DNA of 64,000 nucleotides from Nitrosopumilus sp. GTDB lineage: Archaea; Thermoproteota; Nitrososphaeria; Nitrososphaerales; Nitrosopumilaceae. The position numbers and the translations under genes are program-made. Below are positions 44,629 to 51,863 of this stretch, piece by piece. The stretch covers positions 124,001 through 188,000 of the forward strand of contig NZ_JAILWM010000003.1 of NCBI RefSeq assembly GCF_025698945.1, in the 5' to 3' direction. How positions within the stretch are numbered: the first letter of the stretch is position 1; every line of letters starts with the position of its first letter. The notes under the pieces are model-generated. The model was not told the origin of the DNA. It saw only the letters and a list, made by a program, of their open reading frames with translations, and did no database searches.

Positions 44629-44775
44629 ATGACTACATTAAGTGAATTACGTGCTTGTAAATCATGCGGAAATGTTTTTACGAAAAGAGCTGGTGTCACA
44701 ATAATTACTAGCTGCCCTAATTGTGATGGTATAAACTTTGATACAATAGATTTGGATGAAGAATTAATGATCTGA
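44629..44775 (+). CDS. Small zinc-ribbon protein
   Basis: 48 residues from ATG 44629: MTTLSELRACKSCGN, then CPNCDG in the middle and an acidic C terminus (DTIDLDEELM). Two CxxC knuckles 21 residues apart make one zinc ribbon. The longer in-frame extension upstream overlaps the previous gene and lacks good composition, so the internal ATG is used. It resembles archaeal Spt4/ribosome-associated zinc ribbons only in general layout. Confidence 0.68.
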   Translation: MTTLSELRACKSCGNVFTKRAGVTIITSCPNCDGINFDTIDLDEELMI

Positions 44776-44817
44776 TTAGATGTGTCTATTTTAATAAAAT
44801 AATATTTTGTTTGGAAT

Positions 44818-45198
44818 ATGACTTTTCAATTTTCTGCTAGTGATAAGGAATGGCACCAAACCTTGCTTAATGCATTTGAAAATATTTTAAAAATGAAAAT
44901 CAAGCCTGTATTAGTTTATGATCGTAAACATTTTTCAAATTATGTCTACAAAAATAATGTTAAACCTGGTGAAGTTTGGGCAGAATGCATTAAGGAATGT
45001 GGTACTATATGGTTAAATCCACATTTGTCATCAGAACCAAAAGTTGAGACTGTAAATACTATTTACCATGAATGTTTACACATCAAATATCCGAAAAAAA
45101 CTGAGCGTGAAATAACTAGATTAGCTAATAAAATGATACCTGTTACAAAATCTCTCACATCACGGAAAAAGAAATTTGATATTATACATTTACATTAG
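44818..45198 (+). CDS. Possible small zincin-type metalloprotein
   Basis: 126-residue protein with YHECLHIKYP near residue 82, an HExxH zinc motif followed by ITRLANKM. An upstream GTIWLNPHLSSEPKVETVNTI is a typical strand-helix lead-in to such a motif (as in SprT/WLM-like minimal proteases). The C terminus is basic. Small size argues against a full protease. No signal peptide. Confidence 0.55.
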   Translation: MTFQFSASDKEWHQTLLNAFENILKMKIKPVLVYDRKHFSNYVYKNNVKPGEVWAECIKECGTIWLNPHLSSEPKVETVNTIYHECLHIKYPKKTEREITRLANKMIPVTKSLTSRKKKFDIIHLH

Positions 45199-45231
45199 GA
45201 ATACATTCATTATTTCTTTTTATTGAAAAAT

Positions 45232-45669
45232 TTAATTCAAAATTAAAACTGCACCGTGGAAATTTTTAACAATATCTTCGATCGTACTAGGAAAATGAAT
45301 TTTTTCAAATTTAGTAAGCTTTCTTTTCCCTAAAATGATAATATCAACATTATGTTTGTCTGCATATTCAAGAATTGTTAATGCTGGTCTGTCACTAATT
45401 ATAATTTCAGAATTTACTGATACATCTGATTTCTTTGCATACTCTTGTAATTTATCGTGTTCTGATTTTATTTGACTTTTTTCTTTTTCAAACTCTTGTT
45501 TGTTGGTTTTAGTTTTGAATAACCCAAATGTTGCTCTTTCTTCAATACATGTTAAAATTGTGATCTTAGATTTTTCTAATCCAGCTATTGCAACTGCTTT
45601 CTTGAATGCCTTTTGACTACCATCAGTTCCATTAAATGGAACCAAAATTTCCTCAAAATTTTTACTCAT
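45232..45669 (-). CDS. Universal stress protein
   Basis: UspA-fold protein of 145 residues: ILVPFNGTDGSQKAFKKAVAIA at the N terminus and the C-terminal IILGKRKLTKFEKIHFPSTIEDIV. The ATP-loop glycines of the form GxxG...GS/T are only partly kept (the second Gly is Leu/Thr region), so nucleotide binding is uncertain. It overlaps the upstream Usp gene by 4 nt; the two form an operon and may form a heterodimer. Confidence 0.88.
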   Translation of the reverse strand: MSKNFEEILVPFNGTDGSQKAFKKAVAIAGLEKSKITILTCIEERATFGLFKTKTNKQEFEKEKSQIKSEHDKLQEYAKKSDVSVNSEIIISDRPALTILEYADKHNVDIIILGKRKLTKFEKIHFPSTIEDIVKNFHGAVLILN

Positions 45670-46136
45670 TTCTTTTCAATATCAATCATTAAAATTGGAC
45701 ATGTTGTATTCTCCACGACTTTTCTTGATACACTACCAAGACTAAGCAGACCTTTGATTCCTTTGAGTTTTCTACGTTTTGCCATTACTACTAAATCTAC
45801 CTTGTACTTTTTTATCGCTTTGAGAATTTCGTCATAAGCAGATCCAGTTACTACATGAGAGACTGACTCGATATTATTTTTTTGACATATCTTCTCTCTT
45901 TTTTCAAATTCAGGAATCATTCCTTTTCTAATATCTTCATTTGCATCTTTGATGTTTTTCAATAGTTTTTCACGTTCAGATGATGATAATGCGAAAGTTG
46001 GTGGATGCTGCATTTCTTCTACTACATGAAGTAAAATGATTTTGGCTTTGGTGCCTTTTGCTGCATGAACTGCATGTTTTAACGCTTGATCTCCAGCAGG
46101 TGTTCCTGCATGAGGTACTAAAATATTATTATACAT
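45666..46136 (-). CDS. Universal stress protein
   Basis: 156-residue UspA-family protein. N terminus ILVPHAGTPAGDQALKHAV and the C-terminal loop VVMAKRRKLKGIKGLLSLGSVSRKVVENTTCPILMI, which keeps the G-S phosphate-binding residues. ATG at 46136 (MYNNILVPH) is preferred over one six codons upstream because family proteins start just before the first strand. First gene of a two-gene Usp operon. Confidence 0.9.
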   Translation of the reverse strand: MYNNILVPHAGTPAGDQALKHAVHAAKGTKAKIILLHVVEEMQHPPTFALSSSEREKLLKNIKDANEDIRKGMIPEFEKREKICQKNNIESVSHVVTGSAYDEILKAIKKYKVDLVVMAKRRKLKGIKGLLSLGSVSRKVVENTTCPILMIDIEKK

Positions 46137-46245
46137 AATTTCTTGAATGATCATTACATAATTAAATCATCCATTGTTTCTCACTTGCATTTTGAGCAAT
46201 ATATCTTCAAATCATTTTTAATAATCATGAAATTTATCCAAAAAT

Positions 46246-47217
46246 ATGAATAAATTTTCAAAGATAGAGCCATCATATTTTTCAAAAGATGGCTGTAGGC
46301 TGGTCTGGATAGGTATTGATGAAGATGATACAGATACGGTTATCTTAAACAAAGAAGAGTTAGAACGATTAGTAGAGATCCTAAAAAATAATCATGTTGG
46401 AAATGTGGAGCTTGAAGATAATGTTAGTGAAATATTGATAAATTCAGATGTTGTGCAGTTTAGATTAAAAGACAGAGATCAACTTGAAGCACCATCTAAT
46501 GATTTTAGAGATAAGGTTTTAGAGTATGCAAAAATTCCTCATGATACATTATCGGTTCAAACTTCCTCAAAAGAATTCTATGCATCGGGATGGTCAACCG
46601 ATCAAACTAGTAAATCTCCAGAAAAATCAAATAAACCCAAGATGAGTCTTTTACAAGCTATTCTTTCAGGAAATCCAAAAAAAATTGATCATGAAATTTC
46701 ACCTTCTGATTTATTTCGAATTTTTGCAACAAGACGTTCAACAAGAAAATTTGCTAAAACTAAAGTTGAAGATTGGAAGATTGAAAAGATCCTAGCAGCA
46801 GCAGACACTGCTCCTACTGCAGGAAATTTTCAGGGATTGGAAGTGTTTTATGTTAAAAGCAAAAAAGCCAAAGAAGCGCTAGTTGAAGCTGCAAATAGAC
46901 AACCATTTGTTAATGCTCCTCTAGTACTTGTGTTTTGTATGAATCCAAGTAGAGTAAAAATGAATTTTCCATCTGAAATGCTAGCAAAATTTTCGTTACA
47001 GGATGCTACAGTAGCGGCAACTTATTCTCAATTGGCAGCTCATGCTTTAGAGTTAAGCTCAATTTGGATTGGAATGATTGATGAGAAAAAAGTTCAAGCA
47101 ATTCTTGGAACTGAATTAAGACCATCTTCGATTCTCTGTATTGGATATCCAGATATGCGAAAGCCACCAAAGTCTAGGCGTAAGTTAAAAGATCTTATTC
47201 ATGTGCTTGAGGATTGA
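46246..47217 (+). CDS. Nitroreductase-family flavoprotein with N-terminal extension
   Basis: 323 residues. The last ~185 form a nitroreductase domain: FATRRSTRKFAKTKVE (FMN-phosphate site), AADTAPTAGNFQGLEV, and ATVAATYSQLAAHALELSSIWIGM, ending in CIGYPDMRKPPKSRRKL. The first ~135 residues are a separate acidic domain (WIGIDEDDTDTVILN, NVELEDNVSEILIN) that I do not recognise and that is not usual in this family. Substrate unknown; NAD(P)H-dependent reduction of a quinone-like or nitro compound is the family norm. Confidence 0.85.
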   Translation: MNKFSKIEPSYFSKDGCRLVWIGIDEDDTDTVILNKEELERLVEILKNNHVGNVELEDNVSEILINSDVVQFRLKDRDQLEAPSNDFRDKVLEYAKIPHDTLSVQTSSKEFYASGWSTDQTSKSPEKSNKPKMSLLQAILSGNPKKIDHEISPSDLFRIFATRRSTRKFAKTKVEDWKIEKILAAADTAPTAGNFQGLEVFYVKSKKAKEALVEAANRQPFVNAPLVLVFCMNPSRVKMNFPSEMLAKFSLQDATVAATYSQLAAHALELSSIWIGMIDEKKVQAILGTELRPSSILCIGYPDMRKPPKSRRKLKDLIHVLED

Positions 47218-47229
47218 TTTTTTATAAAA

Positions 47230-47267
47230 AGAGATTTGATGTTATCTAGAATCTATCAAATTTCTCT
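47230..47267 (+). repeat. Imperfect inverted repeat after the nitroreductase gene
   Basis: AGAGATTTGAT (47230-47240) pairs with ATCAAATTTCTCT (47255-47267) across 14 nt, apart from a 2-nt bulge. The position, 13 nt after the stop codon, suggests a transcript-end hairpin. Confidence 0.4.
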
Positions 47268-47392
47268 GGACTAGAAATTGGTTGCAATATATGCAAACTG
47301 AATGGTCATTAAATCAACTTCAAGCCAGAGTTTTAGTATAATTTGTAGTTTACAAAATAAATCTTTTAGATACTGTCAATAGTTAGTGGTAT

Positions 47393-47638
47393 ATGCCTCA
47401 CGAAGATTTTTTTGAAGCAACCCTGATTGAGTTTACCTATTGGGAAAATAATATCGAAAAAATTTTATTAAAATTTGACAGTTTTGATGATTTGCCAAAA
47501 TATCTTATGCATAAATTAGATGAAAAATCGCCAATTTTTACTATACGTGCTAAGAAATGGAGAATTCTAGATATTGATAAAAACATTCGTGCTCATGGTA
47601 AAGGAATTCACATTAGAATTAGATTAGAATCTATATGA
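47393..47638 (+). CDS. Conserved-looking 81-residue protein of unknown function
   Basis: Starts MPHEDFFEATLIEFTYWENN, alternates beta-like and helical stretches and ends in a basic strand (HIRIRLESI). No membrane segment, signal peptide or Cys. I recognise no family. It stands alone with about 175 nt on each side. Coding is supported by normal composition with no stop in 81 codons and an isolated position. Confidence 0.5.
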   Translation: MPHEDFFEATLIEFTYWENNIEKILLKFDSFDDLPKYLMHKLDEKSPIFTIRAKKWRILDIDKNIRAHGKGIHIRIRLESI

Positions 47639-47725
47639 ATCTAAAAATTTTCTTTATTCTAATTTAGCATACCACAACCAGTTCATTATCCACAAATACA
47701 TTTTGAACTTTACCTTATTGAGGAA

Positions 47726-47791
47726 AACGTATCTGAGACACAACATATCTGTTGGATGCCTTCGAATCCTGATAGTAGTCTCAAATACGTT
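47726..47791 (+). other. Long self-complementary element (possible structured RNA)
   Basis: AACGTATCTGAGAC (47726-47739) and GTCTCAAATACGTT (47778-47791) pair at 13 of 14 positions. Within the 38-nt loop TATC pairs with GATA and GGAT with ATCC, making a nested stem. It ends 18 nt before the ATG of the secreted-protein gene at 47810. It may be an independent RNA, a 5' leader structure or a cruciform site. Confidence 0.5.
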
Positions 47792-47809
47792 CTATCCTGA
47801 TGTGAAAAA

Positions 47810-48172
47810 ATGATTGAAACTAAATTTACAAACAAAACAACTGCACTATCGCTAATTGTACTTTTGAGTGTATCATTATTTTCCGGTGTTGCTTTTGCAG
47901 AGGAAAAAAAGAAATCAAATGTTAATTTAATCAAAATACAATATTTGGCAAAAATATCTGCCAATTCTTATTATATTCAATTTAAAACATGTCTTGGAAA
48001 TAATTCTGTAAATAATCCCTCATTTTCTATTAATTCTGATACTGATTCAAAATTTGTAACGTATCAAAAAGTGCATTTAGCAAACACTTGTAAGAACTAT
48101 GAAACAAATATTGAGGCAAAAAATTCTAACAGTATTTCAATATTAATGACAAATGGAATGGTGAAAAAATGA
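47810..48172 (+). CDS. Small secreted protein of unknown function
   Basis: 120 residues with a clear signal peptide: KFTNKTTALSLIVLLSVSLF followed by GVAFAEE, cleavage after Ala about residue 30. The mature part is Asn/Ser-rich and beta-like, with two Cys residues (KTCLGNN and ANTCKNY) that could form one disulfide. No family recognised. It overlaps the next gene by ATGA and lies directly behind the large inverted repeat at 47726-47791. Confidence 0.65.
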   Translation: MIETKFTNKTTALSLIVLLSVSLFSGVAFAEEKKKSNVNLIKIQYLAKISANSYYIQFKTCLGNNSVNNPSFSINSDTDSKFVTYQKVHLANTCKNYETNIEAKNSNSISILMTNGMVKK

Positions 48173-48360
48173 ATATCTATGATACAAAATCTATACTTTG
48201 CTCAAGATGTAATATTTCAATTGAGGAAATAGATTATGATGCTGAGGTTATTAGGCCACTTTGTGGTAAATGTGCAAATCCATTACCTGAAGGTGACAAA
48301 ATAATCTATACTATGAGTCATTTCCAGAATAATTCTATAAAAAAATCAATTCTTGCATAA
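48169..48360 (+). CDS. Small zinc-ribbon-like protein
   Basis: 63 residues, MNIYDTKSILCSRCNISIEE then RPLCGKCANPLPEGDK. Two CxxC pairs 19 residues apart give one four-Cys metal site. No signal peptide. It is translationally coupled (ATGA) to the secreted protein gene, an unusual pairing of an exported and a cytosolic protein. Confidence 0.62.
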   Translation: MNIYDTKSILCSRCNISIEEIDYDAEVIRPLCGKCANPLPEGDKIIYTMSHFQNNSIKKSILA

Positions 48361-48376
48361 AACTAATTTAAAAATT

Positions 48377-48724
48377 TTAAAAAATACCATATTTGCTAGA
48401 TTCCATTTCTTCTTTTATTGCAAGTTTGAATCTAGGAGACTTTCCCTCGATATTTTTTGTAAGCCATGAGAGAAATTTTTTCTCAATTCCTTTTCCTTTT
48501 AATTTCTCAAAATCATTGCCCATCAAATCTACCAATTTCTGAACAAGATCTTTGTTAACGCTTACAACAAAAAAATGCCATCCAAAGGCAAATTCAGAAT
48601 CTGTCATCACAAAATCCTCCTGACCATGAACCATTTCTTCTAAAAGAGTGAGTTGATGTGTTAATGCTTTACTGGTTTTATCATAATCAACTGCTGATAC
48701 ATTGATGTTTATTCGTCCGTCCAT
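48377..48724 (-). CDS. Conserved hypothetical protein, 115 residues
   Basis: Begins MDGRININVSAVDYDKTSKAL and is mixed alpha/beta, with FGWHFFVVSVNKDLVQKLVDLMG in the middle and a charged C-terminal helix. No catalytic motif, Cys pair or membrane segment. ATG at 48724 is preferred over one five codons upstream because the strand starting there is the first structured element. It lies 40 nt downstream of the methyltransferase-like gene on the same strand, so the two may be one transcript. Function unknown. Confidence 0.6.
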   Translation of the reverse strand: MDGRININVSAVDYDKTSKALTHQLTLLEEMVHGQEDFVMTDSEFAFGWHFFVVSVNKDLVQKLVDLMGNDFEKLKGKGIEKKFLSWLTKNIEGKSPRFKLAIKEEMESSKYGIF

Positions 48725-48764
48725 GTTCTGATTGTGCAATTACAAAATAAAAGGATTACAGAAA

Positions 48765-49526
48765 TTACTCCTTAAGCAAATATTCAAAATCAATATCAAA
48801 ATGCATTTTCATTATGTTGATATAAGTTTGAATGGATTCAGGAATTTCATCAGTACATGATACTCCTAATTTTTTTGCATTAATCCAAATAATTAGTGTT
48901 TGAATTATTGTCAAAAATCGATCATTTTTGATTTCTGAGGAACCAATTGATTTTGTATATCTTTCCGCAAATTCCCATGCTGTAACAAAATCTACACATT
49001 TGACACCAAATACTGCAAGTAATTGTTCTTGCATACTTTGAGCTTTTTTTAATGGTATTTTATTAATAATGTAAGGAAAATTTACTTTTTCTGGAAGACA
49101 ACCTGGTAATGGTCCCCAAATAGTAATAATTTTAGTCCCTGGTTTTAATTTTTCAAATTTCTTCATCATTTGATTGATGATATTTTCATCTGTAAACCAA
49201 AACAAAATTACTGTTGCATCTGAAAATTTACAATCTTCGATATTTTTGCATTCCAGCTGACCTTTTGAGTTTTTTTGCATCAAAATTTCATTTGCCTGTT
49301 TTATTTTTTCAAGATTATTGTCAATTCCAACTGCTTTTTTTACATTAAATTCATTTATTGCAATTTCTATTCCTTTACCATCTCCACATCCTAGATGATA
49401 AAAAACATCATTTTTTCCTAATTCTACAAATTTGAAAATCTCTCTAAATGCTTTTTCTGGAAGCTGTACGTCTTCACCACTCAATAAATTTTCAGGAAGT
49501 GTTTCTAAATATTCTTCAATTTTCAA
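48765..49526 (-). CDS. Class I SAM-dependent methyltransferase-like protein
   Basis: 253 residues. The SAM-binding motif is FYHLGCGDGKGIEIAI (~41-56), followed by the acidic second motif AVGIDNNLEKI, motif ATVILFWFTD (~105-114) and a post-motif strand TKIITIWGPLPG. The usual Asp after the second strand is kept. The C-terminal ~80 residues are a helical addition, perhaps substrate-binding. The layout resembles Dot1/PrmA-like small-molecule or protein methyltransferases; substrate unknown. Confidence 0.8.
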   Translation of the reverse strand: MKIEEYLETLPENLLSGEDVQLPEKAFREIFKFVELGKNDVFYHLGCGDGKGIEIAINEFNVKKAVGIDNNLEKIKQANEILMQKNSKGQLECKNIEDCKFSDATVILFWFTDENIINQMMKKFEKLKPGTKIITIWGPLPGCLPEKVNFPYIINKIPLKKAQSMQEQLLAVFGVKCVDFVTAWEFAERYTKSIGSSEIKNDRFLTIIQTLIIWINAKKLGVSCTDEIPESIQTYINIMKMHFDIDFEYLLKE

Positions 49527-49551
49527 TAATGATTGTTAGGTGTCGGAGAAT

Positions 49552-49821
49552 TTATTCTCTTATGCTTTCTAGTTTTGAAACTGCTTGCCATAGTTGTGTT
49601 CTAACATATGATGGCATGTTTGGGTCTTGTGTAACATCATCTAATAGGCTAATTGTGTTTGCTGCTCTGACTGATAAAGAATACTCTTCATTGTTCAAAT
49701 CTGCAATTAAATCTGTAATTGATTTTTTTATTGTTTTTGGGGTAGAATTACTAGATACAATTTGATTTAATGTCTCTATTGCTTCCTTCATTGATTCTTT
49801 ATTTTGATTTTTGTCTGCCAT
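49552..49821 (-). CDS. UPF0147 family protein
   Basis: 89-residue all-helical protein of the archaeal UPF0147 family, with the recognisable block ISLLDDVTQDPNMPSYVRTQLWQAVSKLE. Often encoded near information-processing genes; no function established. It is on the same strand as the methyltransferase-like gene, 25 nt away. Confidence 0.85.
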   Translation of the reverse strand: MADKNQNKESMKEAIETLNQIVSSNSTPKTIKKSITDLIADLNNEEYSLSVRAANTISLLDDVTQDPNMPSYVRTQLWQAVSKLESIRE

Positions 49822-49857
49822 ATTCTACACCTATTATTAAAAATTAGAGGTATATAG

Positions 49858-50166
49858 TTACACCTCTACAAAAACACTATCTGATTCAATTGTTACGTTG
49901 TATGACGTTAAATCTCTAATTTTTGCTGGAAATTTTACTAAATTACCTTTCTTACAATCAAATTGAGCTCCATGCCAACCACACGTAACCGTATTTCCTT
50001 CTAATTTTCCTTCAGATAAACTAGCACCTGCATGAGTACAAGTATCATCAGTTGCATAATATTCACCATCAATGTTAGCTACAAGGATATCTCTTCCATC
50101 AATTGACACTTTGATCATACTTCCTGGTAGAATGTCAGATGTTTTTCCAGCGATAATTTTTCCCAT
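49858..50166 (-). CDS. Rieske-type [2Fe-2S] protein
   Basis: 102-residue soluble Rieske ferredoxin. Cluster motifs are CTHAGA (Cys-x-His) at ~42 and CGWHGAQFD (Cys-x2-His) at ~62, with 17 residues between them. There is no membrane anchor, so it is a soluble electron carrier of the oxygenase or nitrite-reductase-like group rather than a bc1 subunit. It is divergent from the GNAT gene, with 39 nt between. Confidence 0.92.
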   Translation of the reverse strand: MGKIIAGKTSDILPGSMIKVSIDGRDILVANIDGEYYATDDTCTHAGASLSEGKLEGNTVTCGWHGAQFDCKKGNLVKFPAKIRDLTSYNVTIESDSVFVEV

Positions 50167-50205
50167 TGCAGTTTTTATCTGACCAGACTTAATATTTTTT
50201 CGGAT

Positions 50206-50991
50206 ATGTCTGAAAAAATAATTCGTAAAGGAACTATTTCAGATAAAAATTCTGTTTTGGAGTTTTGTAAAAACACTTTTTCATGGGGTGACTATATAGA
50301 TCAAGTCTGGAATTATTGGTTAAAAGAAGGTAATCTGTTCATATTTGAGAAAAAGAGTATATCTGGCATTTGTCATGCATTTTATTCAGATACTCAAGTT
50401 TGGATTGAGGGCATTAGAGTAGAACCTAATTCTCGTAGACAAAAAATTGCATCACAATTAGTTCAGCATGTAGAACGTATTGGAAAACAAAAAAATATTT
50501 TATTCTCATACATGTTAATTGAAACTAAAAATAACCCCTCCTTGCTTATGGCAAAATCATTGAGTTACAAAATTTTTGAATGCTGGAATTTTTACACTTT
50601 GATGCCTAAAAAAAATATGTCTGATAAAATTCAATTTGCAAAAAACCTCTCATTGAATTTTTCACATTATGTAAAATCATGGAGATGGTTTCCAATGAAT
50701 GATTCATTATTGCATTCTTTTCTAAAACAAAATAAAATTATCAAATCTGATGAGCCTGAAAATTTTTCTTTTGCTATTTTATCTGAATCTGAACATTTTA
50801 CTAAAACATTGATTATCACCTTGTTTTCAAATTCTCAAAAATCTACTATTGAAATTTTCAAATTTTTACAAAATTATGCTATTGAGAATGACTATCAAAG
50901 AATTCAAATTTTATCTAAAGAAGATTTACCTGTTTTTGACAAATTAGAAAAGAAAATTTCATTTTATTTAATGAAGAAAACTCTTCTTTAA
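50206..50991 (+). CDS. GNAT-family acetyltransferase
   Basis: 261 residues. An N-terminal GNAT domain, with the acetyl-CoA loop VEPNSRRQKIASQLVQHVERIG (~80-101), is followed by LLMAKSLSYKIFECWNFY. A second domain of ~120 residues (KSWRWFPMNDSLLHSFL, then FSFAILSESEHF) is unassigned and may be a divergent second GNAT fold, as in two-domain acetyltransferases. Substrate unknown. The 3' end overlaps the convergent FAH-family gene by 4 nt. Confidence 0.8.
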   Translation: MSEKIIRKGTISDKNSVLEFCKNTFSWGDYIDQVWNYWLKEGNLFIFEKKSISGICHAFYSDTQVWIEGIRVEPNSRRQKIASQLVQHVERIGKQKNILFSYMLIETKNNPSLLMAKSLSYKIFECWNFYTLMPKKNMSDKIQFAKNLSLNFSHYVKSWRWFPMNDSLLHSFLKQNKIIKSDEPENFSFAILSESEHFTKTLIITLFSNSQKSTIEIFKFLQNYAIENDYQRIQILSKEDLPVFDKLEKKISFYLMKKTLL

Positions 50992-51857
50992 TCTACATTT
51001 ACAAATTTGATTGTATTTTTTAAAATCCCTAATCCTTCTATCTCCATTTCAATTTTGTCTCCATCTTTTAAAAAGACTGCATCTGGTTTGTTTAACATGA
51101 CACCCGCAGGTGTTCCTGTAGATATTATGTCTCCTTTTTCTAATGTCATAACTTTAGAAATTTTTGAAATGATTTCAGGAATTTTTATAAACATATTTCT
51201 TGTTGTTGAATTCTGTCGTAACACTCCATTCACTTTAGTTGTTAGCTTTAGATCCTGGGCATTCTTAATTTCATCTACAGTAGTTATCCAAGGTCCACAT
51301 GGTGCAAATGTATCAAAGCTCTTGCCTCTGGTAAATTGTTTGTCTTTCATCTGAATATCTCTGGCTGAAACATCATTGAAGACCATATATCCAAAAATTG
51401 CATCTGTTGCTTCTTTCTCGCTAATATTTTTACAATTTTTACCAATTATCATTGCAAGTTCTACTTCATAATCTAGTTGAGTGACAAAATTTGGGCATAT
51501 TATCTCTGATTCAGTACTGTTTAATGCAGTTCTTGGTTTGATTACTAGAGCAGGATCCTCAGGTGCCTTTAATCCCTGTTCTTCGGCGTGGTCTATGTAA
51601 TTAAATGCCAAACAAATTATTTTATTTGGATTTGGAATAGGAGATAGTAATTTAAAATCTGACAAATTTGATTCATACGGTAAATCCATAATTTTATTTT
51701 TAATCTCATCAAACCAGCCATCAAATAGAAAATCCTTTAGATTTTGAGGAATTGGAACTCCTGTAAGATAAGTAATTTCATCTTTAGTTGCAACCCTATC
51801 TCCTTTGATAAAACCATAGGTTTCATTATTTCCATTTGCTAACCGTGCTATCTTCAT
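50988..51857 (-). CDS. Fumarylacetoacetate hydrolase family protein
   Basis: 289 residues of the FAH superfamily. The catalytic fold region contains PNKIICLAFNYIDHAEEQG, the metal-ligand stretch QLDYEVELAMIIGK (Glu/Glu/Asp site) and the C-terminal LEKGDIISTGTPAGV. The N-terminal ~60 residues form the small beta domain seen in 2-hydroxyhepta-2,4-diene-1,7-dioate isomerase and acylpyruvase types. Cleaves or decarboxylates an acylpyruvate-like compound; natural substrate unknown. It follows gltX by 6 nt, suggesting read-through from that operon. Confidence 0.88.
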   Translation of the reverse strand: MKIARLANGNNETYGFIKGDRVATKDEITYLTGVPIPQNLKDFLFDGWFDEIKNKIMDLPYESNLSDFKLLSPIPNPNKIICLAFNYIDHAEEQGLKAPEDPALVIKPRTALNSTESEIICPNFVTQLDYEVELAMIIGKNCKNISEKEATDAIFGYMVFNDVSARDIQMKDKQFTRGKSFDTFAPCGPWITTVDEIKNAQDLKLTTKVNGVLRQNSTTRNMFIKIPEIISKISKVMTLEKGDIISTGTPAGVMLNKPDAVFLKDGDKIEMEIEGLGILKNTIKFVNVD

Positions 51858-51863
51858 TGTAAA

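Noticed and set aside
47710-47964. Minus-strand frame across the start of the secreted-protein gene
   Set aside because: Overlaps the signal-peptide gene and the hairpin element; composition is not protein-like.
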